Source: a virus
Virus record (IMG/VR): IMGVR_UViG_3300044796_000229
Location: 1 to 64,000 of that record
Reading direction: 5' to 3' (one strand)
Length of the DNA: 64,000 nucleotides
The position numbers and the translations under genes were made by a program. Under the pieces are notes generated by a model. It did no database searches and was not told where the DNA came from. It saw only the letters and a program-made list of their open reading frames with translations. Positions 1-7,801 of the stretch are shown here, one piece after another. Position 1 is the stretch's first letter; each line of letters opens with the position of its first letter.

Positions 1-71
1 TACCGCCCAACCCTAGCACAAGCACAATCCGATCAACACGCCGCCGATCTGCTGGAATATGGAGCGGGACG

Positions 72-440
72 GTGACCCGCCAACCCCTCCCCAACTGGCG
101 CCGCAGCGAAACCCACGTTGTCCAGCATGGCAACCACGAATTCTTGGTGGGATTTGGCTTTGGCGAGGATGGCCGGGTGATGGAGGTATTCTGCTCCAGC
201 GGGAAAACCGGCGTGGACATGACGGCGCTGGTTACGGACGCATGTATCTTGGTTTCGCTTTTGCTCCAGCATGGCGAGAGCGTCACGGCGTTAGCGGAAT
301 CGATGGGCGAGAACCGTGCGGAAGGCGAGAATTCGGGACCGCCAGCAAGCTTAATAGGCGCTATCGTAAGAGTTGCGGCTTGGGTGGATGCGCAGCGGAC
401 GGTGCTGGAATTGATGCCGGAACCGCCGCCAAATTCTTAA
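72..440 (+). CDS. TSCPD-like small phage protein
   Basis: This 122-residue protein starts at a GTG (72) preceded by a GGAG ribosome-binding site. The pattern of an N-terminal RxxETH stretch, a short beta-rich half (EVFCSSGKTG) and a helical half (LLLQHG) resembles small phage proteins with a TSCPD-like domain, which are related to a C-terminal region of some ribonucleotide reductases. Its function is unknown. It converges on the HTH gene, and the two stop codons overlap at 437-440. The family assignment is from memory and is moderate. Confidence 0.6.
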   Translation: MTRQPLPNWRRSETHVVQHGNHEFLVGFGFGEDGRVMEVFCSSGKTGVDMTALVTDACILVSLLLQHGESVTALAESMGENRAEGENSGPPASLIGAIVRVAAWVDAQRTVLELMPEPPPNS

Positions 441-664
441 TCCGCTTTGATCGGCCATTCTGGCGGTCGATAACCCGCCAACAGCCATTCGAGAACCCGG
501 CAAGCGATAGGATTCGGCGGACGTCCACTAGCACTATCTTCATCTTCCCAGCGCCGAATCGTCCGAGGGTCGGTATTGAGGATACTGCCCAATTCTGCCG
601 CCGAAAGGCCAAGGTTGTGTCGCTTGGCCTTAAATTGTTTCCCCGTAATTGCGTTGTCGCTCAT
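437..664 (-). CDS. XRE-type helix-turn-helix protein
   Basis: The 75-residue product carries one helix-turn-helix. LGLSAAELGSILNTDPRTIRRWE (about residues 18-40) fits the Cro/CI-type fold, with the recognition helix around RTIRRWE. Proteins of this kind bind DNA and can act as phage repressors or local regulators. It lies just downstream of the methylase gene (2 bases between them) and is probably the last gene of the leftward operon fed by the promoter at 2632-2661. It could bind the palindrome in that promoter, which is an inference. Confidence 0.75.
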   Translation of the reverse strand: MSDNAITGKQFKAKRHNLGLSAAELGSILNTDPRTIRRWEDEDSASGRPPNPIACRVLEWLLAGYRPPEWPIKAD

Positions 665-666
665 TT

Positions 667-2184
667 TTATTTCCTCTCTGGAAATGGATCACGGCCATAC
701 CGATTGCTTCGTCCGGTGCCGTTCTTCCAAACGTAAAGCGCTCCCGTATTGCAGTGGGTTCCTACGCTAGAAAAACTACTAGCTGGGAGATCGCGCCACT
801 CCGCTCCCATGCTGTTCATCAGATTTCGGAACGCTTCGCTCTTGCGGGTGCTGCGCACTTCAGTCCCAGCAGACATGATCGCGGAAAGATGACCGTCCGA
901 CTTCAAGAACTTCAGTGCGTGCATGACATGATCTATATCGCGCTCTCGATCAAACGGGGGATTCATCACAATCCGATCGTAAAGCCCTGTTGCCGTTGGA
1001 TCGAGTTTCAGAAAATTTGCAGTATGAACGCGTCCGTAAACGCCTTCGGCGCGCAGAGCGTCCGCAAGCGCTGGCTGCACTTCTACGCAATCGACCACCG
1101 GGCGGCCCGTCAGGCGCTCCGGATAGCTATGCTGATCTCTCGACGGCTTACATAAAACCGCGCGCGCAAGATTGCCTGTGCCGGCAGATGGTTCCAGAAC
1201 ACGCAATGATGCTTCGCCAGATTCTTGCCAAAACCAGCGATCCCGCAGAAATATCTCCGCAGCAGTTTGCGGTGTTGGGAAAAACCCATAGCGCTTAGCC
1301 GGAGTGTGTTTCACTTCAGCAAAAGGATCTGTTTCGGCTTCGCACTCTTCAGGGATCGGTGCCCCATAATATTCTCCGAGAAGCTGGTTTACTTTTCCCA
1401 GCAAATCATCTCGCTTAAACCAGACGTGGGCATTTCCGTTCTTCCGCACAAGGAAATAATCCGTTTCCACTTCTGTTTGCCGCGCACCAAACTTCTGCTT
1501 CCCTCGCGCCTCTTCGAGCGCCGCGTTGAGTGTGCAATATCCCGGTTTGTTGCCGTCCAGCACGGAAAATACGCGCTCGATGTCCTGAAATGTGTCGCGG
1601 TGATTGCCGTGATAATTCCACCAGCCATTTCCATCGAACACGTAAGTCAGAATGATGCGGCTACCAAGTTTCCAGCCATCATGTGAACGGAATCGACGAT
1701 CCAGCTTTGAAAAGCAGGTAGCAATCCCACGCTTAAATATCGTTCCGGCGTCAGCCATAAACTGCTGAAGCGTGGCCATTACGTTATCTTCGGTGAATTC
1801 CGGAGGGTCGGCTAAAAGCTGCGTGTTGAATTGATCTTTCGCCGTCTTATCCATCATCGTTTCAAGATCGGTGAGCGTGATGACGTGCGCCCAGCAATCC
1901 GTGTCCACCATGCGTCGAACGCGCGCCAGATAATCGGAGCGTTCCGGAATATTGATGCTCCGAAGAATGTGGGTCTTCTCGTCCTTCTGGTGAAAGTTAT
2001 AGCGATTCACGCCATTGCAGGCGTCGTGCGATGCCTTACAAGCCAGTGTGAGAGACGCCTCCGCAGTGAGAACACAGGAATGCGCTTCCCCAAAAGCGGT
2101 CAGTGCAGCGTTCCGTTGGTTGACCAAATCCTGAACGGTCTTGCGGCGGGCGATGTCCGTCCCGCCGCCGAAGGCGGCGTTCAT
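667..2184 (-). CDS. DUF4942 / N6-adenine-type DNA methyltransferase
   Basis: The start at 2184 is chosen because AAGGAGG sits just upstream and the ATG overlaps the previous stop codon. The N-terminal two thirds resembles DUF4942. The C-terminal third is a class I SAM-dependent methylase: VLEPSAGTG is the SAM-binding motif I and MNPPF is the NPPF catalytic motif of N6-adenine methyltransferases. The likely role is methylation of phage DNA to avoid host restriction. No restriction partner is adjacent, so an orphan methylase is most likely. The protein is 505 residues and looks intact. Confidence 0.8.
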   Translation of the reverse strand: MNAAFGGGTDIARRKTVQDLVNQRNAALTAFGEAHSCVLTAEASLTLACKASHDACNGVNRYNFHQKDEKTHILRSINIPERSDYLARVRRMVDTDCWAHVITLTDLETMMDKTAKDQFNTQLLADPPEFTEDNVMATLQQFMADAGTIFKRGIATCFSKLDRRFRSHDGWKLGSRIILTYVFDGNGWWNYHGNHRDTFQDIERVFSVLDGNKPGYCTLNAALEEARGKQKFGARQTEVETDYFLVRKNGNAHVWFKRDDLLGKVNQLLGEYYGAPIPEECEAETDPFAEVKHTPAKRYGFFPTPQTAAEIFLRDRWFWQESGEASLRVLEPSAGTGNLARAVLCKPSRDQHSYPERLTGRPVVDCVEVQPALADALRAEGVYGRVHTANFLKLDPTATGLYDRIVMNPPFDRERDIDHVMHALKFLKSDGHLSAIMSAGTEVRSTRKSEAFRNLMNSMGAEWRDLPASSFSSVGTHCNTGALYVWKNGTGRSNRYGRDPFPERK

Positions 2185-2588
2185 GCCGCCTCCTTCTGCT
2201 GTTCGCGGATGAAAATGAATGGTTTGTTCCACTGACCAATCTGAAGATCGACATACCAACCAACATCAAAATAATCGGTCGAGATGTCGCTGCGATCATG
2301 ATTACCGCTGTTGAGCGCGGCGCTAATCTTTGAGAAAATCTCGACCATTGCCTTGTCCGTGAAGGCCCGGTCAATATTGTGATGATTGACATTCGCATGG
2401 CCATTCTCGGCCTTATATTCGGTGCGGGCCTCGTTGATCTTGGCAATCAGATCAACCGGCGCGCTGCGGATCGTCATGACGATCGTGGAATGATGGCGGA
2501 CTGAAAGGGTCCATTTCCAATTGGCCGGAACGACCTTCTTGAGTTCAGCGGCGATAAGGGCTTTTTTCTCTTGGTTCATCCAGGCCAT
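2181..2588 (-). CDS. LPD29-like protein of unknown function
   Basis: The 135-residue product begins MAWMNQEKKA and has a Sxx-STxxxTI-type beta stretch followed by YFDVGWYVDLQIG. This resembles the domain called large polyvalent protein-associated domain 29, found in phages and mobile elements as a stand-alone protein or fused in giant polyvalent proteins. The biochemical role is unknown. It is the first gene of the leftward cassette and overlaps the methylase start by 4 bases (ATGA), so the two are probably translationally coupled. Confidence 0.55.
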   Translation of the reverse strand: MAWMNQEKKALIAAELKKVVPANWKWTLSVRHHSTIVMTIRSAPVDLIAKINEARTEYKAENGHANVNHHNIDRAFTDKAMVEIFSKISAALNSGNHDRSDISTDYFDVGWYVDLQIGQWNKPFIFIREQQKEAA

Positions 2589-2631
2589 TTGTCTAACTCC
2601 GTTTGGCGGGCTTCATTGCCCTGACAAGGAA

Positions 2632-2661
2632 GAATATAGGGCCAATGGCCCGTTACCGTCA
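2632..2661 (-). promoter_or_regulatory. Leftward sigma70-like promoter with operator
   Basis: Read on the minus strand there is TTGACG (2661-2656), an 18-base spacer and TATATT (2637-2632), close to the bacterial housekeeping consensus. The spacer contains the perfect palindrome GGGCCAATGGCCC (2638-2650), placed where a bound repressor would block polymerase. A further GGGCC lies just upstream (2662-2666). The promoter would drive the gene at 2588 and the methylase and HTH genes. The other 300 bases between 2589 and 2962 hold no convincing gene. Confidence 0.6.
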
Positions 2662-2962
2662 AGGGCCTATGTGCCGATATTTTCGCGTCGGTTCCCGTTC
2701 CCCGCCCGTTCCATCTTGACACCAACAGAGTGTGATTCGCTGTGTGGCGGACGCTAGAGTTAGGGACTTGCGGAAAATTCCGACCCGTCGCAATCTTGCT
2801 GCGTTGGAAGGGGGTTCGCCCCAAAAACAAAATCCCCCGCGCGGTTGTCAAGACCGGCAGGGGCAGCCGATGTAACCCCATCGGGTAGGTGCAGATTATC
2901 TAGCGATTCCGCTGGTCTGCGTCAACTCCATGCGCCAAATCGGCCTTGAAACCGGAGGCGTT

Positions 2963-3337
2963 ATGGCATCGAAACTCTATCATTTAATGCGGGAAATGCG
3001 CGCTCAGCTTGAATTTGCGCATCCAGGCATGTTTTCGCTTGAAGCACCCAAGCCGTTCTGGCTTGGCTTTCGCAAAGAACTACGCCTTGCCCATCCCGAT
3101 CTCAACTACGGCGTCATGCAGGCAATGTTAGGCTGGCTCACTAACCGCCGAGCATATCTGGCGCGCTGTACTCTTGGCGCGGCCCGATTCAGCTTTGAAG
3201 GGCCAAACGGTACCGTCACCGAAGATCAGGCCGCTCATGCCATCAAACGGCTTGGCGAACGAGAGGCCCGTGCGGTCGAAATTCGTGCGCGGATCGAAGC
3301 CAAAAAACAGGCCAAGGCGGAGCGCGCTGCGGCATGA
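2963..3337 (+). CDS. ProQ/FinO-family RNA chaperone
   Basis: Start 2963 is preferred because GGAGG lies 5 bases upstream; an ATG at 2930 lacks a good site. Residues about 30-95 match the ProQ/FinO fold (PFWLGFRKEL, then a helix with WLTNRRAYL), and a Lys/Ala/Glu-rich basic tail follows, as in ProQ-type proteins. The family binds structured RNAs and helps pair small RNAs with targets or controls RNA stability. In a phage it may protect or regulate phage transcripts. It opens the rightward accessory region. Confidence 0.75.
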   Translation: MASKLYHLMREMRAQLEFAHPGMFSLEAPKPFWLGFRKELRLAHPDLNYGVMQAMLGWLTNRRAYLARCTLGAARFSFEGPNGTVTEDQAAHAIKRLGEREARAVEIRARIEAKKQAKAERAAA

Positions 3338-3742
3338 TTATTACGCTTTTCCTGTCCCTCCCAAACAACCCGGCTATGCCGATTGAGTTGAAGGAAGGGC
3401 TTTGGAAAGCGAAACCCCGCCGTTGCTTGAGGGCATCCGGCGGGGCTTGCGACGCCATGCAGAGGGGCAAAAACACGGGAAGCCCCTTTATGTCACGATT
3501 GCTGCCCCATCGCAAGCCGATTTGTCCTCAACGGGAATATCCGGCCCCTTTTGCCGGAATAGCCATTGGGGGAACTTCCCCGTAAGCCTGTCCGCCGTTT
3601 CAGGACAGAAACACGGGACTTCCGCCCCTCCGACTGCGCCCGCGCGCTGAGGAATATACCCGGCTCACTTACCCCCTGACGCCCGTAGATTCGGGCAGGG
3701 GAGCGGATGGGCCACGATACGGTCGCCGGGGTAAACAGTGGT
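3338..3742 (+). other. Gene-free stretch with hairpins
   Basis: No convincing gene is seen here. A strong inverted repeat (CCCCGCCG near 3416 against CGGCGGGG near 3441) and a smaller one around 3540-3557 could form hairpins, but neither is followed by a T-run. The short motif AAACACGGGA occurs twice (about 3473 and 3608). Confidence 0.4.
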
Positions 3743-3796
3743 TTGAAAGCGGATTGAAGGTGTTGAAAGGGCTAATTTTAGTTTCAACGCTTTCAA
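3743..3796. promoter_or_regulatory. Nested inverted repeats of TTGAAA half-sites
   Basis: TTGAAAGCG (3743-3751) is the exact reverse complement of CGCTTTCAA (3788-3796). Inside it, GTTGAAA (3762-3768) pairs with TTTCAAC (3782-3788). The arrangement could be a multi-site operator or a two-tier hairpin upstream of the gene at 3882. No matching regulator can be named. Confidence 0.45.
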
Positions 3797-3881
3797 GGTG
3801 CCGTCTAACGAACCTCGCTCAGGCCATGGGCCAGGGGAGTTAAACGGAAGTAGACGCACGGGAAAAATTTAGAAGGTAGCT

Positions 3882-4127
3882 ATGGGCGACGAAGATTACG
3901 TTTCTATCAGTGCTGACATCGTTGCGGCCCCTCGCGGCAAAGGTGCCATATTCGTTCTTTGCGGCGATGGTGTTCGGCGATGGATTCCTCGGTCATTGAT
4001 CTTTGGACCGCATGAAAAGCAAGCCGCTGAGATGGTCGGCCAAATTATGGAAATGAAAGTGTTTCGCTGGTTTGCCGAAAAAGAGGAAATTCCTCGAATG
4101 CGATCTGAGAAAAACAAATCGTTGTGA
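3882..4127 (+). CDS. Small hypothetical protein
   Basis: The 81-residue product has an AAGGT-type ribosome-binding site upstream. It looks like a small beta-rich domain (VFVLCGDGVRRWIPRS region) followed by a charged helix. I do not recognise the family. It lies between the inverted-repeat region and the minus-strand tRNA. Confidence 0.5.
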   Translation: MGDEDYVSISADIVAAPRGKGAIFVLCGDGVRRWIPRSLIFGPHEKQAAEMVGQIMEMKVFRWFAEKEEIPRMRSEKNKSL

Positions 4128-4166
4128 CGCATTCGGAGTCCGGAAAGCGGTGGAGCTATGGAGAAT

Positions 4167-4243
<77 letters not shown>

Positions 4244-4275
4244 GGTGGATATTGGCATAACAAGGTTTGAAAGTC

Positions 4276-4512
4276 ATGGCGTTGCATTTTGTGGGATTCA
4301 AGGACGATAGAATTTGGAACGCACGAAAGATTTGGGGCAACCCGGATTTTTGGCATCGGAATTGGGATTATCATGCGTGGCAGGAATCGTCTGTACCAGG
4401 TGATATAGTGATCTTTGCCACCGGCACGATAAATGACGCGCCAAAGCTGACAGGATGGGACGATAGTCAGGCCGACATCATGGCCTACGCGACAAAGGAA
4501 CAAATGAAATGA
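4276..4512 (+). CDS. Small conserved phage protein
   Basis: Start 4276 (ATG) is chosen over an in-frame TTG at 4267. The product (78 residues, MALHFVGFKDDRIW start, then FWHRNWDYHA and PGDIVIFATG) resembles a small protein common in alphaproteobacterial phages whose function is unknown. It overlaps the nucleotidyltransferase start by 4 bases, so the two are likely co-translated. Confidence 0.65.
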   Translation: MALHFVGFKDDRIWNARKIWGNPDFWHRNWDYHAWQESSVPGDIVIFATGTINDAPKLTGWDDSQADIMAYATKEQMK

Positions 4513-5480
4513 ATATTGTCACGCGCATGATTTTCGGCTCGCATCTTTATGGCACCGACACGCAGCAATCGGATCGAGACTTCAAGAGCGTTCATATCCC
4601 AGAATCACGGCTCATCTTGCTTGGCCGCGCAAAAGGATCGACTTCGACGCAGCGTCCCAAAGATCAGGGCGAAAAGAACTACGCCGGCGAAATCGAGGAA
4701 GAAAAGTTCTCGCTTCAACGCTATCTCGGCTTGCTCGCAGAAGGACAAACGGTCGCGCTCGACATGCTATTCGCGCCCGACTACGCAATTCTTGAAACAT
4801 CCGACTGCTGGCGGGAGATCAGGGAAAATAAGCATCGACTGCTCACGAAAAAGAGTGCTGCGTTTGTCGGATATTGTCGCCAACAGGCCAACAAGTACGG
4901 CATCAAAGGTTCCAGAGTTTCTGCGATGCGAAATGCCAGAACGCTTTTGGAGCGGCTTGGAGATGAAAAGGGCTGGCACACGAAATTGAAGGATTGCGCG
5001 CAGGAGTTTGAAAATTTTGTGCGTGAAAATCCTGATCATTCTGCGCTCATAGACATGGAAAGCGCGGGGCAGGCATTACGGCATTTTGAAGTGTGCGGTC
5101 GCAAGATTCCGTACAGCGTTCATCTCAAGGTAGGCTTTGACCTCTGCGACAAGATTTTCAAAGAATACGGAGCGCGCGCGTTACTTGCCGAACAGCAAAA
5201 CGGTATCGATTGGAAAGCCCTTTCTCACGCCGTTCGTGTAGCGCAAGAAGCAATCGAATTGCTTGAAACGGGAAATGTCACTTTTCCACTTCCCAACGCC
5301 GCGCATATTCTTTCGATCAAAAAGGGGGAATTGCCTTATGCGACCGTAGCCGCAGAAATTGAGCGATTATTAGTCGAAGTCGAATCGGCTTCGGAACGAT
5401 CATCGCTTCCCGAAAAACCGGACTTCGGCTTCATCGATGACTTCGTGGTCGCCAAATATGGAAAAATTGTCCGTGGGTAG
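4509..5480 (+). CDS. Pol-beta-type nucleotidyltransferase (RlaP-like)
   Basis: The 323-residue protein has the nucleotidyltransferase signature FGSHLYGTDTQQSDRDFK at residues 9-26. GS and the paired SDRD acidic residues form the metal and nucleotide site, as in predicted nucleotidyltransferases associated with RNA ligases (RlaP-like, PF10127 type). The helical C-terminal half would hold a substrate. Such enzymes are predicted to add nucleotides to RNA ends or to act in RNA repair; the exact reaction is not known. The TAG stop codon (5478-5480) is formed by positions 8-10 of the following tRNA-His gene. Confidence 0.75.
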   Translation: MNIVTRMIFGSHLYGTDTQQSDRDFKSVHIPESRLILLGRAKGSTSTQRPKDQGEKNYAGEIEEEKFSLQRYLGLLAEGQTVALDMLFAPDYAILETSDCWREIRENKHRLLTKKSAAFVGYCRQQANKYGIKGSRVSAMRNARTLLERLGDEKGWHTKLKDCAQEFENFVRENPDHSALIDMESAGQALRHFEVCGRKIPYSVHLKVGFDLCDKIFKEYGARALLAEQQNGIDWKALSHAVRVAQEAIELLETGNVTFPLPNAAHILSIKKGELPYATVAAEIERLLVEVESASERSSLPEKPDFGFIDDFVVAKYGKIVRG

Positions 5481-5546
5481 CTCAGATGGTGAGAGCGCCG
5501 GGTTGTGGACCCGGAGACTTTGGTTCAATTCCAAACCTACAGTCCA
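5471..5546 (+). tRNA. tRNA-His (GTG) lacking G-1
   Basis: The sequence folds with D-stem GCTC/GAGC, anticodon arm CCGGG-TTGTGGA-CCCGG (anticodon GTG), T-arm TTTGG-TTCAATT-CCAAA and an encoded CCA end. The acceptor stem CCGTGGG/CCTACAG has one C-A mismatch and one G-T pair. The base before position 1 is T and position 73 is T, so the usual G-1:C73 pair of tRNA-His is absent. Loss of G-1 is known from a clade of Alphaproteobacteria, which supports such a host. The first 10 bases are also the end of the nucleotidyltransferase gene. Confidence 0.88.
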
Positions 5547-5569
5547 ATCGCAAAAGAAGAGGCTTTCTC

Positions 5570-5728
5570 ATGGGCGATGACGACGATCCGTTCGAAGATG
5601 ACGGCGAGGATTTCAAATGCCCGACCTGCAACGGTCGCGGTACTGTGAATCCACTAACGGTGCCGCCGGGCTTTTTCTGCACTGGCATAACCGATTGTCC
5701 TGACTGTGATGGAACGGGAGAGATTTGA
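5570..5728 (+). CDS. Small two-knuckle zinc protein
   Basis: The start at ATG 5570 gives a 52-residue product. An acidic N-terminus (DDDDPFEDDGEDF) is followed by CPTCNGRG and CPDCDGTG, the CxxCxGxG pattern of DnaJ-type zinc centres. Two such knuckles can bind one zinc. The role is unknown. It ends with a 1-base overlap on the next gene (TGATG). Confidence 0.7.
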   Translation: MGDDDDPFEDDGEDFKCPTCNGRGTVNPLTVPPGFFCTGITDCPDCDGTGEI

Positions 5729-6618
5729 TGGCTGAGAAAACCGAAATCTCTTGGACAGATTCCACATTCAATCCCGTCATCGGCTGCACGAAAGTTGGGC
5801 CAGGTTGCGACCATTGCTATGCTGAACGCGATTTTGCGCTGCGCCGAAAGGTTGTTATTTGGGGTGATGAGGGCGAACGCCACGTCACAAAGACATGGAA
5901 TGATCCTGTCAAATGGCAGCGCGATGCGGCGGCATTTTACGCCAAGTATGGTCGCAAGCGTCGCGTATTCTGTGCCTCGCTGGCCGATGTATTCGATAAA
6001 CGTTGGCCGGAAGGTGTGCGTGACCGGCTATGGAATCTAATCCGCGAAACACCTGATCTCGAATGGCTGATCGTGACGAAACGCATCATCAATGCGGCTC
6101 GCATGTTGCCGGAAGATTGGGGTGACGGATACGACAATGTCGTATTGATCGCCACGGTCGTAAATCAGGAGGAAGCAGATCGAGATGTTCCTCGCCTCTT
6201 GAATACGCCCGCACGGCGCCGGGGATTGTCGATTGAACCTATGCTGGGACCGATTGACCTGACCGAGACAATTCCAGACGCACTGATCGGAAGTCACATT
6301 ACAGAACAGGTAGGCGTGGATTGGGTTGTGTGTGGGGGTGAAAGCGGACCGCATGCCAGACCGATGCATCCCGATTGGGCGCGTTCGCTTCGTGATCAAT
6401 GCGCGGCAGCGGGCGTCCCGTTTCATTTCAAGCAATGGGGTGAGTACGCGCCACCGGAGGTACTGGAGGAAGACTCTAAACCGGCATTGCGATGCATGCG
6501 TGGCGACCGCGCCTATGTTTTCGATGACAACCAACAAATGGGCCGTGTTGGCAAGAAAGCTGCCGGTCGCAAGCTGGACGGCATTGAGCACAATGGCTTT
6601 CCGAGGGTTATAGCATGA
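5728..6618 (+). CDS. Gp37/Gp68 family protein (DUF5131)
   Basis: ATG 5728 is preferred to an in-frame TTG at 5725. The 296-residue protein begins with EISWTDSTFNPVIGCTKV and the cysteine motif CTKVGPGCDHCYAE. Later conserved stretches are LEWLIVTKR, LSIEPMLGPID, VVCGGESGPHARPMHPDW and PFHFKQWGE. These mark the phage Gp37/Gp68 family, whose three clustered cysteines recall radical-SAM iron-sulfur sites. The reaction is not established. It is adjacent to the tRNA/nucleotidyltransferase group and overlaps the next gene by 4 bases. Confidence 0.85.
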   Translation: MAEKTEISWTDSTFNPVIGCTKVGPGCDHCYAERDFALRRKVVIWGDEGERHVTKTWNDPVKWQRDAAAFYAKYGRKRRVFCASLADVFDKRWPEGVRDRLWNLIRETPDLEWLIVTKRIINAARMLPEDWGDGYDNVVLIATVVNQEEADRDVPRLLNTPARRRGLSIEPMLGPIDLTETIPDALIGSHITEQVGVDWVVCGGESGPHARPMHPDWARSLRDQCAAAGVPFHFKQWGEYAPPEVLEEDSKPALRCMRGDRAYVFDDNQQMGRVGKKAAGRKLDGIEHNGFPRVIA

Positions 6619-7142
6619 TCGGTTTAGATGTTCCATGGAATGCAGGATGGTCGAGCGAACAGCGGTATGAAATCCGCCCATGCCGATGGGTCGGCGGAGC
6701 GTTGGCGTTATGGATGCCGCACTCGCCTGGTATCGGACATCCAATTTTTGCCAAACCCCACATGGTCCGCCAACGTCGATCAATCGCGCAAATGCTTTGC
6801 ACTGTTTGCGGAGAACCTACAGAACCGGATGACCGCTGGTGGTTCGGCCTCGGCGAGTACCGGGAGAATTGGTACATGACGACGGAATCGCCCGTGCATC
6901 GCAAATGTGCCGAACTTGCTCTCGAAAAGTGTCCAAACCTGAAACGCAATAACTGTGCTGGCGATCTTTCCCGCTTCCCAGAATGCTATTCCATTCTCTC
7001 TTCAATCGTTGGCGGCGCGATCACGGATGAAGATTTTGGTGTGAAAATTGGCGGTCGCCGTGTCATTGGTCATTTGAAACTTGCATGGCCGAAAGACAGA
7101 ATTCGCGTTAACCGCCGCGAACCAGTTTCGAGGGCCGCATGA
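6615..7142 (+). CDS. Hypothetical zinc-finger protein
   Basis: The 175-residue product has a probable zinc site CTVCG (about residues 62-66) completed by PVHRKCAE (about residue 95). The rest is of no recognised fold. Overlaps of 4 bases at both ends place it in one translational unit with the Gp37/Gp68 gene and the replication-associated gene. Confidence 0.6.
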   Translation: MIGLDVPWNAGWSSEQRYEIRPCRWVGGALALWMPHSPGIGHPIFAKPHMVRQRRSIAQMLCTVCGEPTEPDDRWWFGLGEYRENWYMTTESPVHRKCAELALEKCPNLKRNNCAGDLSRFPECYSILSSIVGGAITDEDFGVKIGGRRVIGHLKLAWPKDRIRVNRREPVSRAA

Positions 7143-7741
7143 TCGATTCCGACTTTGCCACAGAAGCCAAACGCCTATCCGATCTTGGCCCAGAAGGTTT
7201 GCCGGCGCTTCGCGAACATCTTAAAGGACAAATGCCGCGGCTAATCGAACTGGCGGTGCGCGGTGCGACAATCAACAAACCGCGCGCGACAACACACAAA
7301 CTCAAAAACGAACCGGAAGGATTTGCAGAATGGTATGCAGCCTATCCGCGCCATGTCGCAAGAGACGCTGCGGCAGCGGCCTATGCGAGAGCGACAAAAC
7401 GTGTCTCCGGCGAAATGCTACTGGCTGGCGCCAAACGCTATAAAATGGAATGTGCAGGAAAAGAAAGTCATTTCATCGCTCACCCTGCCTCATGGCTTAA
7501 TGCTGGCCGCTGGGCAGATGAACCGCAGGGCCTCGCACTTGTGCATGTCGCAAGCACCCGATTCGAAAACGTCACTCTTTCAGCGTGGATTGCTTATTTG
7601 AAAGCCTATCATGGTCTTGATGAAGATTTTCCAAAAGGATATTGGCGGCCTGAACTCGGCGCTAAACCTGGCGAACCCGGTTGTCGTGTGCCGCAGGAAG
7701 CCTTCGCCGTGTTCGGGCCATCAAAAGCCAGCACCGCTTGA
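7139..7741 (+). CDS. Replication-associated phage protein
   Basis: The 200-residue product contains FAEWYAAYPRHVARDAAAAAY, then GAKRY and FIAHPASWLNAGRWADE (about residues 61-125). This block is typical of the C-terminal region of phage replication initiators and DnaT/primosome-like proteins (pattern F-W-x-AYPR...HPaxWLNxxxW). It lacks an obvious DNA-binding N-terminal domain, so it may be a loader-type accessory factor. The function is inferred from that motif only. Confidence 0.55.
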   Translation: MIDSDFATEAKRLSDLGPEGLPALREHLKGQMPRLIELAVRGATINKPRATTHKLKNEPEGFAEWYAAYPRHVARDAAAAAYARATKRVSGEMLLAGAKRYKMECAGKESHFIAHPASWLNAGRWADEPQGLALVHVASTRFENVTLSAWIAYLKAYHGLDEDFPKGYWRPELGAKPGEPGCRVPQEAFAVFGPSKASTA

Positions 7742-7801
7742 CAATATTGGCGAAGCGCCATTAATATCACCCATCAGATTGAGCCACCGGAGCCGGAAAT
7801 A

